DNA of 40,481 nt from Bacteroidota bacterium (GCA_011049175.1 DSCJ01000122.1:1-40481), one strand, 5' to 3'. Positions 8,405 through 17,239 are shown, counted from the first letter of the stretch. Made by a program: numbers and translations. The notes: generated by a model not told the origin, from the letters alone.

Positions 8405-9916
8405 ATGTATTTATTAGGAATTGATCTGGGAAGCTCGTCGGTTAAGGCTTCTGTTGTGGATGCGAAAACAGGGAAATGCCTGGTTTCCGCCATGCATCCC
8501 AAAAAGGAAATGGAGATCATGGCCGGGCAAACCGGATGGGCTGAACAGGATCCTGAAGTTTGGTACAAGCATGTCAGAAAAGCCGTTTGGGAAATTATCA
8601 GCCTTTCTTCAGTGGAACCTGACGAAATTTCGGCTATTGGCATTTCATATCAGATGCATGGCCTCGTAATGGTCGACCGGGAACTGAATGTCATCCGGCC
8701 TTCAATCATCTGGTGTGACAGCCGGGCTGTGGATATTGGCCGCAAGGCATTTCAGGAACTGGGCCCTGACCGTTGCCTGAAGAGCCTGCTGAATTCACCC
8801 GGTAACTTTACGGCCTCAAAACTGAAGTGGGTAAAAGACCATGAGCCCGATCTGTATGAAAAGATCTACAAAATCATGCTTCCGGGTGATTACATTGCCA
8901 TGAAACTGACCGGTGAGGTAAAAACCACTATTTCGGGGCTTTCAGAAGGGATATTCTGGGATTTCACGAAGAATGAACTGGCAGGATTCCTCATGGATTA
9001 TTATGGTCTGAATCCGGAACATATACCGGAAATCGTTCCTGCTTTTTCGGTTCAGGGTAAATTAACCGCACAGGCTGCTGAGGAACTGGGACTCGAGGTC
9101 GGTACACCGGTATCCTACCGGGCAGGCGATCAGCCAAACAATGCTTTTTCCCTAAAGGTGCTGAATCCGGGTGAAATAGCGGCCACGGCGGGCACATCGG
9201 GGGTAGTGTACGGTATCAGCAATGAGGTAAAATATGATTCCCTTTCCAGGGTCAATACCTTTGCCCATGTGAATCATGATCCTGACAAGCCCAGGCTGGG
9301 AGTATTGCTTTGTATCAACGGAACGGGTATCCTGAATGCATGGATTAAGAACAACGCCACGCCGGAAGCCCTGTCGTATGCCCAGATGAATGAGATGGCC
9401 CAATCGGTTCCAATCGGTTCGGAAGGACTGACGGTACTGCCTTTCGGAAACGGAGCGGAAAGGATCTTTGAAAACCGGAATATCCATTCTCATATTTTGG
9501 GCCTTGATTTCAATATTCACCGGCATGCGCACCTGCTCAGGGCGGCTCAGGAGGGTATTGTATTTTCTTTTGTTTACGGGATGGATATTATGAAGGAAAT
9601 GGGGATTACACCGAAGGTTATCAGGGCAGGTAAATCAAATATGTTCCTGAGCGGGATTTTTACACAGACACTTGCCACCCTGTCCGGCGCAACCATCGAA
9701 TTGTACAATACCGACGGGTCACAGGGCGCTGCCAGGGCCGCGGGAATAGGCGCCGGAATTTATGCCGGACCTGAAGAAGCTTTTGCCAACCTGAAAATAA
9801 CGGATGTAATTGAACCCAAAACTTCTGTACAGCCAGTTCTTCAGGAAACCTATGGCCGCTGGCTTCATTATCTGCATCAGTTTTATCATCATGAACAGAA
9901 TGATGAGGAAAAGTAA
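8405..9916 (+). CDS. xylB: Xylulokinase (FGGY family)
   Basis: A 503-residue FGGY carbohydrate kinase that phosphorylates D-xylulose to xylulose 5-phosphate, feeding the pentose phosphate pathway. The N-terminal lobe opens with the phosphate-binding LGIDLGSSSVKASVV; QMHGLV (about 84-89) is the MHG substrate motif of xylulokinases; WCDSRA and the ATP-lobe stretch RAGDQPNNAF, then TAGTSGVVYG follow. The C-terminal FGGY signature region is at about 405-440 (GKSNMFLSGIFTQTLATLSG), and the Asp of the DQPNN motif is the likely catalytic base. Length is standard. It precedes a GH127 arabinofuranosidase by 57 bases, so the two may form a unit for plant pentose use; no xylose isomerase is in view. Related FGGY kinases for other sugars cannot be wholly excluded. 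Confidence 0.92.
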   Translation: MYLLGIDLGSSSVKASVVDAKTGKCLVSAMHPKKEMEIMAGQTGWAEQDPEVWYKHVRKAVWEIISLSSVEPDEISAIGISYQMHGLVMVDRELNVIRPSIIWCDSRAVDIGRKAFQELGPDRCLKSLLNSPGNFTASKLKWVKDHEPDLYEKIYKIMLPGDYIAMKLTGEVKTTISGLSEGIFWDFTKNELAGFLMDYYGLNPEHIPEIVPAFSVQGKLTAQAAEELGLEVGTPVSYRAGDQPNNAFSLKVLNPGEIAATAGTSGVVYGISNEVKYDSLSRVNTFAHVNHDPDKPRLGVLLCINGTGILNAWIKNNATPEALSYAQMNEMAQSVPIGSEGLTVLPFGNGAERIFENRNIHSHILGLDFNIHRHAHLLRAAQEGIVFSFVYGMDIMKEMGITPKVIRAGKSNMFLSGIFTQTLATLSGATIELYNTDGSQGAARAAGIGAGIYAGPEEAFANLKITDVIEPKTSVQPVLQETYGRWLHYLHQFYHHEQNDEEK

Positions 9917-9973
9917 AAAGAAACGGGGAAAAGGAATGTGGATAAGAGAAAACAGAATGAAAAATGAGAAGTT

Positions 9974-11950
9974 ATGAATATGAAAGAGAAAAGAATGAAA
10001 ATGCTCATTTTTAGTGTGTCCGGTTTTTTTCTGGTTACATCGGGTTGCACGGATATTTCCCGCAATGTTGGCGATTATCCCATCCGGCCGGTGCCTTTCA
10101 CTTCGGTAACCATGGCCGATTCATTCTGGGCCCCACGTATCAGGAAAAACCATGAGGTGACCATACCCATCGCCATTGAACAATCTACACGTACTGGAAG
10201 GATCAGGAATTTTGAGATTGCCGGAGGACTGGCGGAAGGGAATTTCGCTTCGCAGTACACTTTTGATGATTCCGATGTATTCAAAATCATCGAGGGGGCC
10301 AGTTATTCTTTAAAAACCATTCCCGACAGCCATATGGAAGAATACCTGGATTCTCTTATATATATAATTTCCATGGCTCAGGAAGAGGACGGGTACCTGT
10401 ATACCTACCGTACCATTATGGGGGATGGCAGCCATGAATGGATCGGCGACAGCCGGTGGGAGAAAACCCATATACTGAGTCATGAGCTCTATAACCTGGG
10501 TCACATGATGGAAGCGGCAGTGGCCCATTATCAGGCTACCGGCAAAAAAGCCTTTCTTGATGTGGCTGTCAGGGCAGCCGACCTGATAGACCATGATTTT
10601 GGGTGGGGAAAAATAGAAAATTACCCTGGCCATCAGGAGATTGAAATGGGCCTGGTCAAACTTTACAGGGTTACCGGCGAAAAAAGGTATCTCGATCTGG
10701 CGAAATTCTTTCTTGATGTCAGAGGTCCCGGAGGGGAGGAATATAACCAGGCACACCTGAAAGTGACCGATCAGAGAGAAGCGGTGGGGCATGCTGTCAG
10801 GGCCTGCTATATGTATTCCGGGATGGCAGATATCGCTGCCCTGTATAACGATACTTCGTACATGGCTGCCCTTGACCGGATATGGAATGATGTGGTGCAC
10901 AGAAAAATATACGTAACCGGTGGGATCGGAGCCACCGGGGGCAATGAAGGGTTCGGGGCGCCTTATGATTTGCCCAATATGACTGCCTACTGTGAAACCT
11001 GTGCCTCCATTGCCAATGTTTTCTGGAATTACAGAATGTTTCTTCATCACGGCGAGGCAAAGTACCTGGATGTGCTGGAACGTACCCTGTACAATGCCCT
11101 TCTTTCGGGGGTATCCCTGAGCGGCGATCTGTTTTTTTATCCAAATCCCCTGGAATCAGAGGGACAGCACAAGCGAAGCCCCTGGTTTGGATGTGCCTGT
11201 TGCCCCTCCAATATCAGCAGGTTCATTCCCTCTCTGCCCGGATATCTGTATGCCACTGCCCCGGGTTCGCTTTACGTGAATCTTTATGCTTCCAGTACGG
11301 CTACTGTGGATGTGGACGGCAAGGAAATAAAAGTGGTTCAGGAAACCGGTTTCCCATGGGAAGGAAAAGTAGCGCTGATTCTGGAACCGGAAACCATGCA
11401 CCGGTTTACCCTCAGATTGCGTATTCCCGGCTGGGCCCGGGAACAAGCTATTCCGGGTGACCTGTACCGGTTTGCTGCTCCCCTGGAGGAAAATGTACAA
11501 CTGAAGCTGAACGGGGAAGAATTGACTGCAGATATTCAAAACGGATACCTTGCACTGGAAAAGGTATGGAAAAGCGGGGACCGCCTGGAACTCATCCTGC
11601 CAATGGAGGTCAGAATGATCAGGGCAGATGAAAGGGTGGAGGCCGACAGGAACCGGATTGCGGTTCAGCGTGGACCGTTCGTTTACTGTGCCGAATGGCC
11701 TGACCAGCCCGATGGAAAAGTGCTGGATTGGATGTTTCTTCCCGGATCGGAATTTAAGGTATTTCATGAGCCGGATCTGCTGGGGGGTATCAGGATAGTG
11801 GAAGGACAGGCTGTTTCCCTTGAGAATGCCAAAGAAATAGGCAAAGGCAAGGAACCTATTCAGAAGGTAACCCTCATTCCATATCATCTGTGGAACAATC
11901 GCGGACCGGGTGAAATGCGTGTGTGGTTTCCTGTTGCTGAAGAGCAGTGA
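9974..11950 (+). CDS. GH127 family beta-L-arabinofuranosidase, lipoprotein
   Basis: A 658-residue glycoside hydrolase (DUF1680 family) expected to release beta-L-arabinofuranose from plant glycoproteins or pectic side chains. All residues known from the Bifidobacterium HypBA1 enzyme can be placed: acid/base Glu325 in GGNEGFG, zinc ligands Glu341 and Cys343 in CETC, and nucleophile/zinc cysteines Cys409-Cys410 in GCACCPSN. The mechanism is the unusual zinc-held cysteine nucleophile. The N-terminus carries a lipoprotein signal ending in VTSGC (Cys25), so the enzyme acts in the periplasm or on the cell surface. The (alpha/alpha)6 barrel spans about 60-430 and beta domains follow. It is linked to xylB; L-arabinose would need isomerase and ribulokinase genes that lie elsewhere. 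Substrate range is inferred. Confidence 0.92.
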   Translation: MNMKEKRMKMLIFSVSGFFLVTSGCTDISRNVGDYPIRPVPFTSVTMADSFWAPRIRKNHEVTIPIAIEQSTRTGRIRNFEIAGGLAEGNFASQYTFDDSDVFKIIEGASYSLKTIPDSHMEEYLDSLIYIISMAQEEDGYLYTYRTIMGDGSHEWIGDSRWEKTHILSHELYNLGHMMEAAVAHYQATGKKAFLDVAVRAADLIDHDFGWGKIENYPGHQEIEMGLVKLYRVTGEKRYLDLAKFFLDVRGPGGEEYNQAHLKVTDQREAVGHAVRACYMYSGMADIAALYNDTSYMAALDRIWNDVVHRKIYVTGGIGATGGNEGFGAPYDLPNMTAYCETCASIANVFWNYRMFLHHGEAKYLDVLERTLYNALLSGVSLSGDLFFYPNPLESEGQHKRSPWFGCACCPSNISRFIPSLPGYLYATAPGSLYVNLYASSTATVDVDGKEIKVVQETGFPWEGKVALILEPETMHRFTLRLRIPGWAREQAIPGDLYRFAAPLEENVQLKLNGEELTADIQNGYLALEKVWKSGDRLELILPMEVRMIRADERVEADRNRIAVQRGPFVYCAEWPDQPDGKVLDWMFLPGSEFKVFHEPDLLGGIRIVEGQAVSLENAKEIGKGKEPIQKVTLIPYHLWNNRGPGEMRVWFPVAEEQ

Positions 11951-11998
11951 GAATTTGCATTTCCGTTCTTTTTTAGATGGAAATGAAAAAAACCATTG

Positions 11999-12006
11999 TA
12001 TTTTTG
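11999..12006 (+). promoter_or_regulatory. Candidate -7 element ahead of the CarboxypepD_reg-like gene
   Basis: TATTTTTG matches TAnnTTTG and lies 35 bases before the ATG at 12041. It also overlaps the alternative TTG start at 11996, which makes that start unlikely. Confidence 0.4.
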
Positions 12007-12040
12007 CTATGAATCTTATGCCAGGTTAAAATGTGAGCCA

Positions 12041-13324
12041 ATGAAAACAATCCCTGAAAGAAAATATTTTCGGGTAATGATCCTTCTCCTGCTTATTATG
12101 CATCCGCTATGGTCTGCAGGCCAGCTGGCGCCGCAGGATACCCTGCGCACTATGTCTTTCCAGGGTACGGTGCTCGATAAGTGGACCCGTGAGCCGGTGG
12201 TTTTTGCGAATGTATATATCGTTGGTACTAATATTGGAACAGTTACCAATGCCGACGGTGGATTTATGATCAAGGTCCCCAGAAGGTATCTTAACCGGAA
12301 GCTGGGTATCACCTGCCTTGGATATAAAAACATGGAATTTCCCATCCACAGCCTCAATCCCGTGGGAAACCGGTTTGAGATGGAGCCTGCCCCCATTCCT
12401 ATTCGTGAAGTGATGATCGTGCAGAGCGATCCTGTTAAACTGATCCGGGAAGCCATTGACAAAATTCCTGAAAACTATTCTTCGGAACCGGTGATGATGA
12501 CCTCATTTTACCGCGAAACGATCATGAAAAACCGCACATATGTTGCGGTGGCCGAAGCGGTGCTGGAAACATACAAAGCCAGTTACAAACGTCTTGCAGA
12601 AGGCGACAGGGTGAGAATTTACAAGGGCAGAAAAAGCGAAGACCTCCGGAGGCTGGATACCGTTTTGCTGAAATTTCAGGGAGGACCCTATACTGCTTTC
12701 CTGCTCGATGTGGCGAAAAATAACGGGAATCTGCTGATGCCCGATTTCGAGGATTATTACAACTACAGTCTGGCAGGAAATATTGAGGTAGATGATCGTC
12801 CTGCATATGTGATTGAATTTGACCAGAAAGACGGGATCAATTTCCCCCTTTACAAGGGGAAAATGTTCATTGATATGGATACCCATGCCTTTGTAGGGAT
12901 GGAATTTTCTGTCAGCCCCAAAATGATCGAACATGCTACACCTTACTTTATTGTACGTAAACCGGCAGGTATGAAAATTGAGGTGCAGGATGCCAATTAT
13001 CTGATGCGTTACCGTTTGATCGACAATACCTGGTATTTCAGTTATGTACGGGCTGAACTCCGGATCAGGAGCCGGTGGAGGAAAAAATTATTCAGTTCAC
13101 GGTATACCATTGTGTCCGAAATGGCCGTGACAGATATCGATCCGGAAAATGTGGTACGTTTCAGAATGCGCGAAACCACCCGGCTAAACGACGTACTGGA
13201 AGACCAGGTGGCAGATTTTGAGGATCCCGATTTCTGGGGTGAATACAACGTGATCAAACCCGACGAGTCGATCGAGGAAGCCATAGAAAAACTGGGAAGG
13301 ATACTCAGAAGAAGGGCCGATTAA
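12041..13324 (+). CDS. CarboxypepD_reg-like domain protein, exported
   Basis: A 427-residue exported protein. The ATG at 12041 is chosen rather than the in-frame TTG at 11996: it gives a regular signal peptide (hydrophobic MILLLLIMHPLWSAGQ) and follows the -7 element. After cleavage, about residues 40-120 form a carboxypeptidase-regulatory-like beta-sandwich (FQGTVLDKWTREPVVFANV ... TVTNADGGFMIKVP ... ITCLGYKN). The rest, from VKLIREAIDKIPENY onward, resembles the long beta-rich region following such domains in many Bacteroidota surface proteins of unknown role. There is no TonB-dependent receptor barrel: the protein ends after about 300 further residues with a charged helical tail. It lies 90 bases after the GH127 gene but has its own promoter candidate. 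Function unknown. Confidence 0.85.
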   Translation: MKTIPERKYFRVMILLLLIMHPLWSAGQLAPQDTLRTMSFQGTVLDKWTREPVVFANVYIVGTNIGTVTNADGGFMIKVPRRYLNRKLGITCLGYKNMEFPIHSLNPVGNRFEMEPAPIPIREVMIVQSDPVKLIREAIDKIPENYSSEPVMMTSFYRETIMKNRTYVAVAEAVLETYKASYKRLAEGDRVRIYKGRKSEDLRRLDTVLLKFQGGPYTAFLLDVAKNNGNLLMPDFEDYYNYSLAGNIEVDDRPAYVIEFDQKDGINFPLYKGKMFIDMDTHAFVGMEFSVSPKMIEHATPYFIVRKPAGMKIEVQDANYLMRYRLIDNTWYFSYVRAELRIRSRWRKKLFSSRYTIVSEMAVTDIDPENVVRFRMRETTRLNDVLEDQVADFEDPDFWGEYNVIKPDESIEEAIEKLGRILRRRAD

Positions 13325-13358
13325 CCACGGCAAAAATTTACCTGCCAGATAGCGGAGG

Positions 13359-14483
13359 TCAGAATAGTTCGGTTGCTGTTTCTTTTGCCGCTTTCTCCAG
13401 AAAGCCCGCCGCTTCTGCCAGAGCTTTTTCCAGAGCGAAGGAGGGGGGGGTAACCTGGATCAGGGATTGGACCCCCATTTCATAAAAACCTTCGGCTCCC
13501 TTTCCCAGCGAACCGGCAAAAACAAGCACCGGCTTATTGAATTTCCGTGCCATACCGGCAATGCCCGCCGGCGCCTTTCCGTGCAGGGAAGAGGCATCCA
13601 CTCGTCCCTCTCCGGTAACAACCAGGTCACACTCCCTGATCTTCTCTTCCAGTTGCAGATAATGACTGATCAGTTCAAATCCGCTTTCCAGGGAAGCCCC
13701 CAGAAATGCCGTCAGACCTGCTGCCAGTCCACCTGCAGCGCCAGTTCCGGAAATTCCGGAAATATCTTTACCCGTGGTTATTCTGATCAGTTCAGCATAC
13801 CGTATCATCCCTTTCTCAAGTTTTTCCACCATGGACTTACTGGCACCCTTCTGAGGGCCATACACACGGGCCGCCCCTTCTTTTCCGGTCATGGGATTCT
13901 GTACATCACAGGCCACACGGATGCGGACATCCTTGACCCGGGGATCGAGCCGGGTGGTATCGATGGTTTTGATCAGGGAAAGAGCCCTCCCTCCCCTGGA
14001 CACAGTCATGCCTTTCTTGTCAAGAAACTGTATTCCGAGTGCCATGGCCATTCCGGTTCCCCCATCCACCGTAGCGCTTCCGCCCATACCTACAATAATC
14101 TCCCGGCAGCCACGGTCCAACGCCTCCCTGATCAGTTCCCCGGTTCCGTATGTGGAAGTGTACCACGGATTCCTTTCTGCCGGTTCCAGGAGTTCCAAAC
14201 CGGAAGCAGCTGCCATTTCTACCACGGCTGTTGATCCGCCGTCGATCAAACCCCACCGGGCCACAACAGGACGACCGAGGGGATCACACACTCTGCTGTT
14301 AATAAATTTCCCCTTTCCGGCATGTACCAGGGCCTCCACCGTTCCTTCTCCTCCGTCGGCAACAGGGAGCACAATAAGGTCCGCTCCGGGTATGGATTGA
14401 CAGAATCCCCTGGCCAGGGCTTCGGCGGCTTCCCGGGCGGAAAGGCTGTCTTTAAAAGGGGCGGGAGCGATCAGAATTTTCAT
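13359..14483 (-). CDS. glxK: Glycerate 2-kinase (GlxK/GarK family)
   Basis: A 374-residue kinase that phosphorylates D-glycerate to 2-phosphoglycerate, linking glycerate or serine breakdown to glycolysis. The start KILIAPAPFKDSLSAREAA and the motif VLPVADGGEGTVEAL are family hallmarks, as are GMGGSATVDGGTGMA (about 130-144) and the later VTGEGRVDASSLHGKAP (about 285-301). Length matches the family. The gene is convergent with the CarboxypepD_reg-like gene (34 bases between stops) and lies alone. The coding sequence includes a run of eight C (13443-13450 on the other strand) near the C-terminal VTPPSF; the frame is intact, but the run could slip. Confidence 0.92.
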   Translation of the reverse strand: MKILIAPAPFKDSLSAREAAEALARGFCQSIPGADLIVLPVADGGEGTVEALVHAGKGKFINSRVCDPLGRPVVARWGLIDGGSTAVVEMAAASGLELLEPAERNPWYTSTYGTGELIREALDRGCREIIVGMGGSATVDGGTGMAMALGIQFLDKKGMTVSRGGRALSLIKTIDTTRLDPRVKDVRIRVACDVQNPMTGKEGAARVYGPQKGASKSMVEKLEKGMIRYAELIRITTGKDISGISGTGAAGGLAAGLTAFLGASLESGFELISHYLQLEEKIRECDLVVTGEGRVDASSLHGKAPAGIAGMARKFNKPVLVFAGSLGKGAEGFYEMGVQSLIQVTPPSFALEKALAEAAGFLEKAAKETATELF

Positions 14484-14569
14484 TGTGTCATGTACATCGG
14501 TGGTAAAACAAACATTTTTTAAAAATATGTATTACCATTGTTCTATCAAATTTTCATAAGCCAGTAGTT

Positions 14570-14932
14570 ATGGAACTGGAATACCATACCATTGACGGAT
14601 CGATTTATGCTGAGTTAAAAGGTCCCGCTCATTGCATACAGGATACACAGGATATGCTTGATCTGATAGCTACCGCAAATTATTACCGGGGTGCATCAGG
14701 GATCATCATCAATGAAACCCATCTTCCTGTGGATTTTTTTGATCTGCGCACCGGACTGGCCGGCGAATTTTTACAAAAATGCTCCAATTATCGGTTCAAT
14801 CTGGCAATAACCGGTGATTTTTCGAATGTAAAAAGCCGAAGCTTGCGCGATTTTATTCGAGAAAGTAACCAGACCGGAAGAGTTTTATTCGTTTCAGAAA
14901 TCCGTGAGGCAGTGAAAAAATGGGTCCGCTAA
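14570..14932 (+). CDS. DUF4180 domain protein
   Basis: A 120-residue soluble protein. The central LPVDFFDLRTGLAGEFLQKC and the later KSRSLRDFIRESNQ are the recognisable marks of the DUF4180 family, small single-domain proteins found across bacteria with no defined role. It covers the entire domain; no signal peptide or membrane segment is seen. It lies alone between divergently and convergently placed neighbours. The 59 bases between its stop and the THX gene hold no clear terminator. Confidence 0.85.
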   Translation: MELEYHTIDGSIYAELKGPAHCIQDTQDMLDLIATANYYRGASGIIINETHLPVDFFDLRTGLAGEFLQKCSNYRFNLAITGDFSNVKSRSLRDFIRESNQTGRVLFVSEIREAVKKWVR

Positions 14933-14991
14933 ACCATATTGCCAGTTAAAAGGTACAAGGTACTGAATGAAGCAGCCTAAGTCCCTCGTGT

Positions 14992-15474
14992 TTATTCTGC
15001 CTTCTCTTTCTTTGAACCAGTTTTTGCAGTGGTTTTTTTTGCAGCCGGTTTTGCTGTGCTTTTTTTCTTTTTTTCCGGTGTCTCAGCAGCTTTTTTCTCA
15101 GAAGCCTTTGCCTCGCTGTCGGCCTTTGTTTTATCTTCTTTGACTTCCTTTGCTGCCGTGGTTTTCTCTTTTGCCGCAGTGGATGACTTTCTGGTTACTT
15201 TTTTCTTAGTTTTAGGGGCTTCTTTCTTTGCCTTTGCAGCAGGTTTTTTTTCTTCTTTTACCTTATTTTCCGTTGGTTCTGCAATATCCCGGGTAGCCTC
15301 TTTTTTTTCTTTTACGGGTTTTCCGGTATCAGGCGCATGCGAATCTGCTGCATTTCCGATTTTTTTCGAAGGGGGGGAAGGAATGACATGTGTGCGCTTT
15401 TTTCTTCTGCGCGTTTTTCCGTATGTTCCCCTGAATAGTTTCCCTCTTCTTGTTTTTATGTCTCCTTTTCCCAT
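14992..15474 (-). CDS. Ribosomal protein THX with long Lys/Ala-rich tail
   Basis: A 160-residue, very basic protein. Residues 1-26 (MGKGDIKTRRGKLFRGTYGK and the following basic residues) match the entire small ribosomal protein THX (bTHX), a 26-45 residue peptide that fills a cavity in the head of the 30S subunit. From about residue 30 it continues for 130 residues of Lys, Ala, Glu, Thr and Pro with repeated KKE, AAK and TAK motifs, like histone H1-type or DNA-binding tails. Bacteroidota THX genes usually stop soon after the conserved part. The tail is disordered by composition and could bind RNA or DNA; it may be a natural fusion. The frame is free of breaks, and the long antisense reading frame opposite it is a composition artefact. 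Confidence 0.85.
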   Translation of the reverse strand: MGKGDIKTRRGKLFRGTYGKTRRRKKRTHVIPSPPSKKIGNAADSHAPDTGKPVKEKKEATRDIAEPTENKVKEEKKPAAKAKKEAPKTKKKVTRKSSTAAKEKTTAAKEVKEDKTKADSEAKASEKKAAETPEKKKKSTAKPAAKKTTAKTGSKKEKAE

Positions 15475-15573
15475 AATAACCGGTTTAATGAATAATTTAT
15501 CTATCGATGCATAAAAGTAGTAAAACTTTTGCAGTAAAAAATAAATGAATCAAAAAGGAATGTAAAAACATGA

Positions 15574-15590
15574 TTGGCATGATAATTGTT
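15574..15590 (+). promoter_or_regulatory. Sigma-54-like promoter
   Basis: TTGGCATGATAATTGTT matches the sigma-54 consensus (YTGGCACGrNNNTTGCW) at all but two specified positions: the -24 GG (15576-15577) is 10 bases from the -12 dinucleotide, which is GT instead of GC. Transcription would begin near 15601 and run to the terminator at 15758-15788. A sigma-54 activator gene lies just beyond. Not proven; the region is AT-rich, so chance matches are possible. Confidence 0.45.
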
Positions 15591-15730
15591 TTAATTAAAG
15601 AGGTTATATTTTGTACTGCTTTCTGTTTTAAATTGTTAAAAAAATAAAAAATAATGATTTTCTATAACTTTTTGAGCCATTAAACGTATATATAGTAGAA
15701 AATATTCGTTCCCTTTCGGGAAGTTTCATA

Positions 15731-15760
15731 GGTTAAGGTTAGGTTAGGCTTAGGGTTAGG
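15731..15760. repeat. Degenerate GGTTA/GGGTTA tandem repeat
   Basis: Five consecutive units of five or six bases (GGTTA, AGGTTA, GGTTA, GGCTTA, GGGTTA) run straight into the terminator stem. G-rich spacing might permit a weak G-quadruplex in the transcript; the units resemble telomere repeats only by chance. Confidence 0.7.
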
Positions 15761-15788
15761 CCCTGCGAAAAGCAGGGCCTGATTTTTT
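15758..15788 (+). terminator. Intrinsic terminator (+ strand)
   Basis: A 9-bp GC-rich stem (AGGCCCTGC / GCAGGGCCT) with a GAAAA loop is followed by GATTTTTT. No T-run exists on the opposite strand, so it works for + transcription, where no gene ends nearby. Confidence 0.8.
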
Positions 15789-15865
15789 ATAATAATCAGT
15801 GCAATTCCGGATGATCCGGGAAATTTAACGGTTGTGGTGTGAAACTGAGGGCTTTTGGTTTGCCA

Positions 15866-17239
15866 TCAAAGCCCGAATTTCCGCATTTTATTATACAGGG
15901 TCTGTCGGGCAATCTGCAGCTCGCGGGCTGTGCGGCTCATGTTTCCCTGGTTTCGCTTCAGGGCACGCCGGATACCTTCCTTCTCGATCTCCTCCAGTGT
16001 CATGGGGTGATAAGATCCTGTATTTTTATTCAGTGGATTTTTCCCGATCAGTTCTTCGGGAAGCAATACTCCAGAGTCATTCAGTATCACCGCTTTTTCC
16101 ATGGTATGTTTCAGTTCTCTTACATTACCCGGCCAGTCGTGCATGATCAGCTGATCTGCTGCCTTTCTGGTAATTCTGGGCAAAGGTTTTCCGTATTTGG
16201 AGGCAAATTGCTTCAGAAAATGACGGGCCAGTATCAGAATATCTTCTTTTCTTTCTCTTAGGGGAGGTAACCGCAGTTCAATGGTGTTGATGCGGTAGTA
16301 CAGATCTTCCCTAAAGGTACCATTTGTTATCATGTTGTGCAGATCCTGATTCGTGGCGCAGATCAGCCTGATATCAATGGGAATGATCCTGTTGGATCCG
16401 ATGGGTGTGATACAACGGTTTTGCAGTGCATTCAGGAGTTTCGATTGCAGGGGCAGGCTCAGGTTCCCTATTTCATCCAGAAACAGACTTCCTCCCGAAG
16501 CCGTTTCAAACCTTCCTGTCCTGTCAGTGCCGGCGTCGGTAAAAGCGCCTTTCACATGCCCGAATAATTCACTTTCAATCAGGTTCTCATGCAGGCTGCC
16601 CATATCCACACTGATGAAAATTTCATTCCTTCGCCCTGAATGCCTGTGGAGTTCCCTGGCAATTAGTTCTTTTCCTGTTCCATTCTCGCCGAGTATCAGG
16701 ACATTGGCATCGGTAGCAGCAATTTTCCTGACTGTTTCGGTTACCTTTTTTATGGCTGGCGATTGTCCCAGAAAAACCGTATAATCCCTGTTCAGCTCTT
16801 CATGCAGGTGAGTCTGACGGTTTTGAAGCATTCTGATGGTTTTTTTGCTTTGTTTGAGCTGGTATGCCGAACGGAGAGTGGAAATCATCTTTTCGTTGTC
16901 CCATGGTTTCATGATAAAATCGACCGCTCCTTCCTTGATGGCTTTTATGGCCAGATCCACATTTCCAAATGCGGTGATCATGATCACCACTGCCTGGGGG
17001 TCCTGTTTCAGGATATTCCTCAACCAGAAAATTCCCTCGGTTCCGTTGTTTTTTCCCGGTGTAAAATTCATGTCGAGTAATATGATGTCAATATCCTCCT
17101 TTTTCAGAATTTCCGGGATCTGCTGAGGATTTTTCAGAGTGAATACATGGTGAAATTCGTACTGCAGGAATATCTTCAGCGAATTCAGAATACTGTAATC
17201 ATCATCCACGATCAAAATGTTGCCTTCTTCTTTCTCCAT
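15866..17239 (-). CDS. Sigma-54-dependent response regulator (NtrC family)
   Basis: A 457-residue activator of three domains. The receiver (1-120) has the acidic pocket VDDD at 11-14 and phosphate-accepting Asp56 in IILLDMNF. The AAA+ domain (about 155-390) has Walker A GENGTGKE (184-191), the sigma-54-contacting GAFTDA loop (231-236), Walker B LFLDEIG and the arginine-finger region. A Fis-type helix-turn-helix ends the protein (about 415-457, NMSRTARELQIARQTLYNKM). It therefore opens sigma-54 promoters when phosphorylated. No histidine kinase gene is adjacent in the window; it is an orphan here. A sigma-54-like site upstream of its own start and another downstream on the opposite strand suggest it may control itself and a nearby RNA. 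Confidence 0.95.
   Translation of the reverse strand: MEKEEGNILIVDDDYSILNSLKIFLQYEFHHVFTLKNPQQIPEILKKEDIDIILLDMNFTPGKNNGTEGIFWLRNILKQDPQAVVIMITAFGNVDLAIKAIKEGAVDFIMKPWDNEKMISTLRSAYQLKQSKKTIRMLQNRQTHLHEELNRDYTVFLGQSPAIKKVTETVRKIAATDANVLILGENGTGKELIARELHRHSGRRNEIFISVDMGSLHENLIESELFGHVKGAFTDAGTDRTGRFETASGGSLFLDEIGNLSLPLQSKLLNALQNRCITPIGSNRIIPIDIRLICATNQDLHNMITNGTFREDLYYRINTIELRLPPLRERKEDILILARHFLKQFASKYGKPLPRITRKAADQLIMHDWPGNVRELKHTMEKAVILNDSGVLLPEELIGKNPLNKNTGSYHPMTLEEIEKEGIRRALKRNQGNMSRTARELQIARQTLYNKMRKFGL

Larger units (their letters stand above)
15601..15788 (+). ncRNA. Candidate small RNA between THX and the sigma-54 regulator
   Basis: The 391 bases between the THX and regulator genes (15475-15865) hold no credible protein gene; the longest + frame here with ATG is nine codons. 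Yet a strong intrinsic terminator on the + strand (15758-15788) must end a + transcript, and the sigma-54-like motif at 15574-15590 would start one. The inferred RNA of about 188 bases contains a short hairpin TTCCC-TTTC-GGGAA (15709-15722), a degenerate GGTTAGG repeat tract and the terminator stem. Promoter and terminator are seen; the RNA itself is inference. Confidence 0.4.

Noticed and set aside
13443-13450. Phase-variable G8 run in glycerate kinase
   Set aside because: The frame is intact, the enzyme is metabolic and the run is short; noted only as a site where reads may err.
15029-15514. Phe/Ala-rich + strand frame of 161 codons
   Set aside because: It is the mirror of the Lys/Ala-rich THX tail; the basic THX start on the minus strand is diagnostic.
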